In this document: one piece after another, positions 39,146-44,296 of the stretch | How the letters are laid out: every line of letters starts with the position of its first letter | How positions within the stretch are numbered: position 1 is the first letter of the stretch | Origin: Candidatus Binataceae bacterium | GTDB taxonomy: Bacteria > Desulfobacterota > Binatia > Binatales > Binataceae | NCBI GenBank assembly: GCA_035294265.1 | Contig: DATGLK010000076.1 | Coordinates: forward strand, 1-44,296 | Direction of reading: 5' to 3' | Length of the DNA: 44,296 bases | Position numbers and translations under genes: made by a program | Notes under the pieces: model-generated | The model's input: the letters and a program-made list of their open reading frames with translations, nothing else | What the model was told of the DNA's origin: nothing | The model's database searches: none

Positions 39146-40573
39146 CTAGAGCGCGGCGCGGGGAATACCGTTGACGATTGGCGCTCCCGCCGCCCCTTCC
39201 AGGGGAAGTCGCACAGTCACCGTGGTACCCTCGCGCACCCGGCTTTCGATCAACAGTTCGCCATGATGCAACTGCACAATATGTTTGACGATCGCCAGCC
39301 CCAAGCCGGTACCGCCCAACTCGCGTGAACGCGCTTGATCGACCCGGTAGAAGCGCTCGGTCAGCCGCGGAATGTACTGGGCGGGAATCCCCTCACCTCG
39401 ATCCGCGACCACAAGTTCGACCCCGTCGCCGCCGGGCGCCATCCGCGCCGCCAGGGTAACAACGCCACCTGAAGCGCTGTACTTGACCGCGTTGTCGAGC
39501 AGGTTGATCAGGACTTGATGCAGGCGGTCGTGATCGCCTTTGAGCTCGGGCAGTTGGGGCGGGCAGTCGATCGCAAGGCGAACACCTTGGCGCTCGGCCT
39601 GCTCCTGGATAAGCTCGATCACTTCCTCAAGCAGGCGGCGCGGCTGTAATGCCTCGCATCGCAAGGGGGTCAGACCGCGCTCCAGATCCGAGAGCGAGAC
39701 CAGATCATCCACCAAGCGGGCCAAGCGGTGGGCTTGACGCTCGATAATCGCTAAAAAGCGTTGGCGCGCGTCGGCATTGTCCACCCCCAACAGCAGGGTT
39801 TCGGCGTAGCCGCAGATCGCGCTGAGCGGAGTGCGAATTTCGTGGGTGAGGTTGGCGATGAAGTCGCTGCGCAGATTTTCGTAAGCCTTGAGCTGGGTGA
39901 TGTCGTAGAGCAGCAGGACCCGCGCGGCGCGTCCCGCACCGGCCTCGCCCACTACCCCAGCGGTCACGCGCAAATGACGGATGGCGCCGCCGGGCAAGGC
40001 GACCTCGGCATTAGCGACCACCGCGCCGGGCTGCGCGATGGAGCGCTGGAGCAGTTGCTGCAAGGCCGGCTCGCGGCAGATTTCCACCAAACTGCGACCG
40101 CGGTAATCGGCCTCGGGCGCCAGCCCAAACAGCTCGCGCGCGGCGCCATTGGTCAACAGGACTTGGCCGTGGCTGTCGGTAACGACCACGCCCTCGGACA
40201 TTCCACGCAGGATAGCGGAGAGTTCGTTGCGTTGCTCGGCCAGGGCGAGGACCTCGCGCACGAGTTGGTCGCCGGCCGCCAGCAGGTGGTTTTCCGCCCC
40301 GCCCATCAGTCGCTCGCTGTGGATCAGGCGCATCGGAGGGCGCTTGGCCTCCAGATCGCGCGCGCCCTGTTCCAAGACTTGAGCGCGCTCCAACAGCAGG
40401 CGCACCACCAGCGCGCACATCAGGGCCCCGCCGACCAAACCCAAACCCAAGGCCAGCGCCAGCCACCAGAAACTGAGCGCGCCGCGGGCGGCGACCACTG
40501 TCAGCACCAGGGCGGCAGGCAGGATGCTCAGCAGCACGATGGCAGCCAAGCGGCGGATAAAAGTCTTACCCAA
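39146..40573 (-). CDS. phoR: Phosphate-regulon sensor histidine kinase
   Basis: A membrane kinase that phosphorylates PhoB when phosphate is low. Two N-terminal membrane helices (about 8-28, 35-60) are followed by a HAMP-like linker and a PAS domain (about 118-225, ILRGMSEGVVVTDSHGQVLL). The DHp domain has phosphoacceptor His244 in NLTHEIRTPL. The ATPase domain has the N box HQVLINLLDNAVKY, DRGEGIP and GGTGLGLAIVKHIV. The 475-aa sequence is normal for PhoR. Its start overlaps the phoB end by 8 bases. Confidence 0.94.
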   Translation of the reverse strand: MGKTFIRRLAAIVLLSILPAALVLTVVAARGALSFWWLALALGLGLVGGALMCALVVRLLLERAQVLEQGARDLEAKRPPMRLIHSERLMGGAENHLLAAGDQLVREVLALAEQRNELSAILRGMSEGVVVTDSHGQVLLTNGAARELFGLAPEADYRGRSLVEICREPALQQLLQRSIAQPGAVVANAEVALPGGAIRHLRVTAGVVGEAGAGRAARVLLLYDITQLKAYENLRSDFIANLTHEIRTPLSAICGYAETLLLGVDNADARQRFLAIIERQAHRLARLVDDLVSLSDLERGLTPLRCEALQPRRLLEEVIELIQEQAERQGVRLAIDCPPQLPELKGDHDRLHQVLINLLDNAVKYSASGGVVTLAARMAPGGDGVELVVADRGEGIPAQYIPRLTERFYRVDQARSRELGGTGLGLAIVKHIVQLHHGELLIESRVREGTTVTVRLPLEGAAGAPIVNGIPRAAL

Positions 40574-41306
40574 GGGCGTCGGGGTTAAAGCGATAGCCCA
40601 CGCTTCGCACGGTTAAGATCAACTCGGGGCGGCTGTCGTCGCGCTCTATCTGGCAGCGCAGCCGGCGCACGTGTACGTCCACGGTGCGCGGCTCGACGAA
40701 GACGTCACGGCCCCAGACCAAATCGAGCAACTGCTCGCGCGAATAGACCCGAGCAGGATGTTCGACGAAAAAGCGTAACAGCTCGAATTCTCGCAGACAG
40801 AGTTGACGCCGCTGGCCGCGCACGAAAACCTCGTAACTGCCGGCATCCAGGCGCAGCCAGCCACGCTCGTAGACCGGACCGCTGACCGCCGCCTGCTGAG
40901 CCCGGGCTCGGCGCAGGACGGCGCGCAGGCGGGCCACCAATTCGCGCGGACTGAAGGGCTTGACCACGTAATCGTCGGCGCCCATCTCCAGCCCCAAAAC
41001 GCGATCGACCTCCGAACTTTTGGCCGTCAGCATCAGGATGGGGAGTGCCGCGCTGCGCGCGTTGGCGCGCAACTTTTGACACAGCTCCAACCCCGGCATC
41101 CCAGGCAGCATCAGGTCCAGGATCAGCGCGTCGGGCAGCCGCTTGGCCAGGATTTCGTTGGCCTGGACCCCGTCGCCAGCCTCCTCCACCGCGAACCCCT
41201 CCTGCTCCAGGGCAAAGCGCACCAAGCCGCGGATATCCTGTTCATCCTCGACTACCAGGACCCGCGCCCCGGCCCCCTGGCGCGACGCTAACGAGGTAGC
41301 GCTCAT
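40566..41306 (-). CDS. phoB: Phosphate-regulon response regulator
   Basis: An OmpR/PhoB-type regulator of 246 aa. The receiver domain has the acidic pair VVEDEQD, phosphoacceptor Asp64 in LILDLMLPGMPG, and MLTAKSSE and the Lys in DYVVKPFSPRELV. The winged-helix DNA-binding domain (about 150-242) has RVYSREQLLDLVWGRDVFVE and RTVDVHVRRLRCQIERD. It probably binds the Pho box found at 42903-42920. The ATG at 41306 overlaps the phoU stop by 4 bases (ATGA). An N-terminal extension of about 15 residues precedes the receiver core. Confidence 0.94.
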   Translation of the reverse strand: MSATSLASRQGAGARVLVVEDEQDIRGLVRFALEQEGFAVEEAGDGVQANEILAKRLPDALILDLMLPGMPGLELCQKLRANARSAALPILMLTAKSSEVDRVLGLEMGADDYVVKPFSPRELVARLRAVLRRARAQQAAVSGPVYERGWLRLDAGSYEVFVRGQRRQLCLREFELLRFFVEHPARVYSREQLLDLVWGRDVFVEPRTVDVHVRRLRCQIERDDSRPELILTVRSVGYRFNPDALG

Positions 41307-41989
41307 CGGCTGCTCTTATCCATATGCTTGATGGTCTTGCCCTTGACCATGAACACCACCATCTCGGCGATATTGGTCGCGTGGTCAGCTATTCGCTCGA
41401 GGTACTTGGAAACGAACAGCACCCGAGTGGCGCGCGAGATGGTGCGCGGTTCCTCGGCCATGTAGCTTAGCAACTCGCGGAAGATCTGATAATTGAGCTG
41501 ATCGACCTCGTCGTCCTGCTCGATCACCTTTTCCGCCGCTTCCGTGTCGTTGTTGACGAAAGCGTCCAGGCTGTCCTTGACCATGCTCTGAGCCAACGCC
41601 GCCATCCGTGGAATGTCGATATAAGGCTTAAGCACGGGCTCGTGATTGAGTTCCAGCGCGCGCTCACTGATGTTGACCGCGATGTCGCCAATGCGCTCCA
41701 TGTCGGTGGTTATCTTCAAGCTGGTGGTAATAAAGCGCAGGTCGCTGGCCGCGGGCTGGCGCAGGGCCAGCAGGCGCAGGCACAGCGCGTCGGTCTCGAT
41801 ATCCATGCGGTTGACTTCGCCGTCGCGCGCGATGGTGGCGCGCGCCAGTTCGGAATCGCGCTCCACTAGCGAGCGCACCGCGTCGGCGATCTGGCGCTCC
41901 ACCAAGCCGCCCATCTGCAGCAGCAACGTGCGCAGACCGCGCAGCTCTTCCTCGAACTGGCGGTTGGTGTGGGGATGGTTAGTATCCAT
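41303..41989 (-). CDS. phoU: Phosphate transport system regulator PhoU
   Basis: PhoU is the negative regulator that links the Pst transporter to PhoR. The 228-aa protein is two repeated three-helix bundles with the conserved metal-binding motifs: FEEELRGLRTLLLQMGGLVE, NRMDIETDALCLRLLALRQP, SLKITTDMERIGDIAVNISE (repeat 1) and YLERIADHATNIAEMVVFMV (repeat 2). Stop and start overlap with phoB show coupling. It is 11 bases after pstB. Confidence 0.96.
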   Translation of the reverse strand: MDTNHPHTNRQFEEELRGLRTLLLQMGGLVERQIADAVRSLVERDSELARATIARDGEVNRMDIETDALCLRLLALRQPAASDLRFITTSLKITTDMERIGDIAVNISERALELNHEPVLKPYIDIPRMAALAQSMVKDSLDAFVNNDTEAAEKVIEQDDEVDQLNYQIFRELLSYMAEEPRTISRATRVLFVSKYLERIADHATNIAEMVVFMVKGKTIKHMDKSSR

Positions 41990-42000
41990 CGTCTCGCCCC

Positions 42001-42762
42001 TCAGCCGAAGCGGCCGGTAATGTAATCTTCAGTCTCGTGCCGGGTGGGATTGGTGAAAATTTGGTTGGTATCGCCAAACTCGATCAGGTCGCCGCCCAGC
42101 AAAAACGCGGTGGCGTCGGAAGCGCGCGCCGCCTGCTGCATATTGTGGGTGACCAGGACGATCGTATAGTTGGCGCGCAACTCCAAAATCAGTTCCTCGA
42201 TACGGGCGGTCGAAATCGGATCCAGCGCCGAGCAAGGCTCGTCCATCAACAGCACCTCTGGCTCGACCGCTAGCGCGCGGGCAATACACAGGCGCTGCTG
42301 CTGACCGCCGCTTAGGCTGACACCGCGGGCCCGCAATTTGTCTTTGACCTCCTCCCACAGCGCCGCCTGGCGCAGGCTGCGCTCCACCACTATATCACGT
42401 TGGGCGTGAGAAAGGCCGCGCCCGTTGAGGCGCAGGCCGGCGGCGACGTTGTCTTCGATCGACATGGTGGGAAATGGCGTGGGCTTTTGAAATACCATTC
42501 CGACCCGCCGCCGGATCATGACCGGATCGATCCCCGCCGCGTAGATGTCCTCACCGTCCAGATGTACCGCGCCGCTGACCCGCGCTCCCGGCGTGACTTC
42601 GTGCATCCGATTAAGGCAGCGCACCAAGGTGGATTTGCCGCAGCCCGAGGGACCGATGATGGCGGTCACCCGATTGGCGGCGAAGCCCACCGTGATGTCG
42701 CGCAGGGCGGCGTGCTTGCCAAAATACGCGCTTAGGCGGCGCAGATCGAGTTTCGCCGTCAT
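42001..42762 (-). CDS. pstB: Phosphate ABC transporter ATP-binding protein PstB
   Basis: The ATPase that drives high-affinity phosphate import, on the cytosolic side of PstCA. The 253-aa protein has Walker [10 protein letters not shown], the PstB-typical [19 protein letters not shown], signature [16 protein letters not shown], Walker [17 protein letters not shown] and the C-terminal [13 protein letters not shown]. pstS, pstC and pstA are not in the window. It is the first gene of pstB-phoU-phoB-phoR, and a Pho box precedes it. Confidence 0.96.
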   Translation of the reverse strand: MTAKLDLRRLSAYFGKHAALRDITVGFAANRVTAIIGPSGCGKSTLVRCLNRMHEVTPGARVSGAVHLDGEDIYAAGIDPVMIRRRVGMVFQKPTPFPTMSIEDNVAAGLRLNGRGLSHAQRDIVVERSLRQAALWEEVKDKLRARGVSLSGGQQQRLCIARALAVEPEVLLMDEPCSALDPISTARIEELILELRANYTIVLVTHNMQQAARASDATAFLLGGDLIEFGDTNQIFTNPTRHETEDYITGRFG

Positions 42763-42886
42763 CGCGCCGCCCTCAGTTTTCCCCGCCCTCGCATGCCAAG
42801 TACAAGCCGCGCCAAAGCCTCGCGTCCATCTCTTCGAGCCAGCGGCAAACCCAGGACATCACAACGGGGCACATAAGCTCTGCCAC

Positions 42887-42920
42887 GATATAGCGCGCAT
42901 TTGTTACAGATATGTGACGC
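42887..42920 (-). promoter_or_regulatory. Pho box and -10 upstream of pstB
   Basis: On the minus strand GCGTCAC-ATAT-CTGTAAC (42920 to 42903) has the 7-4-7 layout of PhoB half-sites with an A+T-rich spacer. The second half-site matches the E. coli consensus, and the first has two changes. Ten bases further on is TATATC (42892-42887), a -10 at the usual distance. The start codon of pstB is about 125 bases downstream of that. It fits autoregulation of the pstB-phoU-phoB-phoR unit. Confidence 0.62.
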
Positions 42921-42949
42921 CGCCACGAATTAAACTTGAAGCCAACCGC

Positions 42950-44224
42950 TCAGTTCGCCGGCTCGATCAGCTCCAAGCCGCCCAAGTAGGGTCGCAGCAC
43001 GGGAGGCAGCGCGATCGAGCCGTCGGCCTGCTGATAGTTTTCCAACAGCGCGATCAAGGTGCGAGGCAGCCCCAAGCCCGAGCCGTTCAAGGTATGAACC
43101 AACTCGGGCCGCCCGCTGCGTTCGCTGCGAAAGCGGATCTGGGCGCGGCGCGCCTGAAAATCCCAGCAATTCGAGCACGAGCTGACCTCCAGCCATTCCC
43201 CCACTCCGGCTGCCCACACCTCGACGTCGTATTTGGCGGCAGCAGCAAAGCCCAAATCTCCCGTACACATCTGAATTACCCGAAAGGGCAAGCCCAGCCG
43301 CCGGCAAACCTCGCAGGCGTCTTCCACCAGGCTCTCCAATTCCTGGTCGGAGTGCTGTGGATGGACCAGCTTGACCATCTCGACCTTGTCGAACTGATGG
43401 CCCCGCTTGATCCCGCGTACATCGCGCCCGGCGGACATTTTCTCTCGCCGAAAGCAGGGCGTGTAAGCGGTCAGATAAATCGGCAGCCGTTTTTCCTCAA
43501 TTATTTCTCGCGCGTAATAATTGGTCAGCGGAACCTCGGCGGTAGGAATGAACCAATAGTCCTCTTCGACGTCGCGGTACATGGTATCGCGAAACTTAGG
43601 CAGATGGGCGGTGGCGGTGACCGCCTCGCTGTTGACCATCAGAGGCGGGGCCAGCTCCAGGTAGCCCTGTTCGCGTTTGAGATCGAGCATCAAGGAGATC
43701 AGCGCCCGCTCCAGCCGCGCGCCAACGGCGGTCAGAAAATAAAACCGGCTGCCGGCAAGCTTGACCCCCCGCTCGAAGTCGATGAGTCCCAGGCGCTCGC
43801 CCAATTCCCAATGGGTGCGCGCTTTGAAGGGCAGCTCTTTGACCTCGCCTTCACTGCGAACGATCCGATTTTGGCTGTCGTTGTCGCCCACCGGGACCCA
43901 GGGGCGAGGTAGGTTGGGCACCTCCAGCATCGCTTGCAGATATTGCGCCTCGGCGGCCGCCAACTCGCGCTCGCCCGCGGCGATCTGTTCGCCCAAGACG
44001 CGCATCTCGGCCCGTCGCGTCTCGCGCACCTGTGGCTCGGCCTGTCCTATCTCCTTGGATTGCTTGGTGCGGCTGGCACGCATTTCGTCGAGTTGATGCT
44101 GCAAGCGGCGCCGAGCGGTGTCCAGGGCCAATAACCGCTCCAGCTCTGCGGCCGGATAACCGACCTTGGCCAGCTCCGCCCGCGCACCCTGGGGATCGTC
44201 ACGTAATAGCCTGATATCCAGCAT
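42950..44224 (-). CDS. serS: Serine--tRNA ligase
   Basis: Charges tRNA-Ser. The 424-aa class II synthetase has an N-terminal coiled-coil arm (about 30-105; LDIRLLRDDPQGARAELAKV start). The core includes motif 2 with TAYTPCFRREKMSAGRDVRG and GIKRGHQFDKVEMVKLVHP, and motif 3 LNGSGLGLPRTLIALLENYQ. The ATG at 44224 shares one base with the TGA of the upstream partial gene (TGATG). The region after its stop contains the Pho box of the next operon. Confidence 0.97.
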   Translation of the reverse strand: MLDIRLLRDDPQGARAELAKVGYPAAELERLLALDTARRRLQHQLDEMRASRTKQSKEIGQAEPQVRETRRAEMRVLGEQIAAGERELAAAEAQYLQAMLEVPNLPRPWVPVGDNDSQNRIVRSEGEVKELPFKARTHWELGERLGLIDFERGVKLAGSRFYFLTAVGARLERALISLMLDLKREQGYLELAPPLMVNSEAVTATAHLPKFRDTMYRDVEEDYWFIPTAEVPLTNYYAREIIEEKRLPIYLTAYTPCFRREKMSAGRDVRGIKRGHQFDKVEMVKLVHPQHSDQELESLVEDACEVCRRLGLPFRVIQMCTGDLGFAAAAKYDVEVWAAGVGEWLEVSSCSNCWDFQARRAQIRFRSERSGRPELVHTLNGSGLGLPRTLIALLENYQQADGSIALPPVLRPYLGGLELIEPAN

Positions 44225-44296
44225 CAAAACGCGTCCTTGATTACTTCCAGCCGCCAGCGCCGGCGCTGCGCGTCGATCGCAACCACATCAAAGCGG
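44224..44296 (-). CDS. YraN family (UPF0102) protein, C-terminal end (runs off the right edge)
   Basis: The last 23 codons before the TGA at 44226-44224 read RFDVVAIDAQRRRWRLEVIK then DAF. This matches the end of YraN/UPF0102 proteins (xRFDVVAV ... IEHIxxAF), a predicted nuclease-fold family. The stop overlaps the serS start, so the two genes are co-transcribed. Only the C-terminus is visible, so identity rests on the short motif. Confidence 0.62.
   Translation of the reverse strand, partial: RFDVVAIDAQRRRWRLEVIKDAF

Noticed and set aside
42545-43912. 455-codon plus-strand frame opposite serS and pstB
   Set aside because: It is antisense to the conserved serS and the start of pstB, has no ribosome-binding site and reads as composition noise.
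1-44296. CRISPR array, insertion sequence or prophage
   Set aside because: I found no regularly spaced repeats, no cas, transposase, integrase, capsid or terminase genes on either strand; the only mobile trace is the tRNA-Arg relic.

Overview
The window is GC-rich, densely coded chromosomal DNA of a Gram-negative-type bacterium. It carries housekeeping genes (accBC, aroQ, rsmI, efp, serS, smpB, ssrA, coaE, tadA, two tRNA-Arg genes) and no plasmid or phage hallmark genes. Gene order and protein style resemble uncultured deltaproteobacteria-like lineages (for example Binatota or Desulfobacterota relatives). That placement is an inference from memory, not from a search.

Layout. 1-2531 (minus): rsmI, aroQ, accB and accC (accC runs off the left edge). 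2743-7143 (plus): a four-gene tetrahydrofolate one-carbon operon, purU-folD-fhs-fchA, linking formate to 10-formyl-, methenyl- and methylene-THF. 7358-9024: a ferritin-like protein, a gene-poor stretch with a HicB-like relic, and a DUF202 membrane protein. 9136-10601: a decayed 1.4-kb integration relic in a tRNA-Arg(CCT) gene, bounded by a 33-bp exact repeat and holding an intact hicB, a frame-broken hicA and two other frame-broken genes. 11041-12100: an orphan small protein and a gene-free segment with a long inverted repeat. 12101-17997: Lon-N protein, nitrilase and rhodanese (minus), then tadA, a DUF4236 membrane protein and tldD/tldE (plus). 18091-24054 (minus): a CoA-linked catabolic cluster (amidohydrolase, two crotonases, acyl-CoA ligase) flanked by two tiny desulforedoxin-like proteins, preceded by ygfZ. 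24163-27740 (plus): an exported three-repeat protein, efp and a THUMP-type RNA methyltransferase. 27832-33212 (minus): a glycoside-hydrolase/glycosyltransferase fusion translationally coupled to an ABC exporter, then coaE and panE. 33293-37536: an alpha/beta hydrolase, a TrmN6-type methyltransferase, a small divergent ORF, hsp20 and lemA-htpX. 37586-39035: smpB and a small membrane protein (minus), opposite the tmRNA gene (plus), then tRNA-Arg(ACG). 39146-44296 (minus): the end of yraN, serS, then pstB-phoU-phoB-phoR behind a good candidate Pho box.

How the genes work together. The one-carbon operon can interconvert formate and THF-bound C1 units in either direction, and FolD carries residues that may favour NAD+. 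The pho block is the regulatory half of a phosphate-starvation module, without pstSCA in this window. SmpB and tmRNA form the ribosome-rescue pair; the predicted tag is ADNNGYALAA. The most unusual parts are the GH-GT2 fusion with its coupled exporter, the three-repeat exported protein, the tRNA-Arg relic with a broken HicBA module, the EF-P with Asn at the usual modification site, and the large perfect or near-perfect RNA hairpins.
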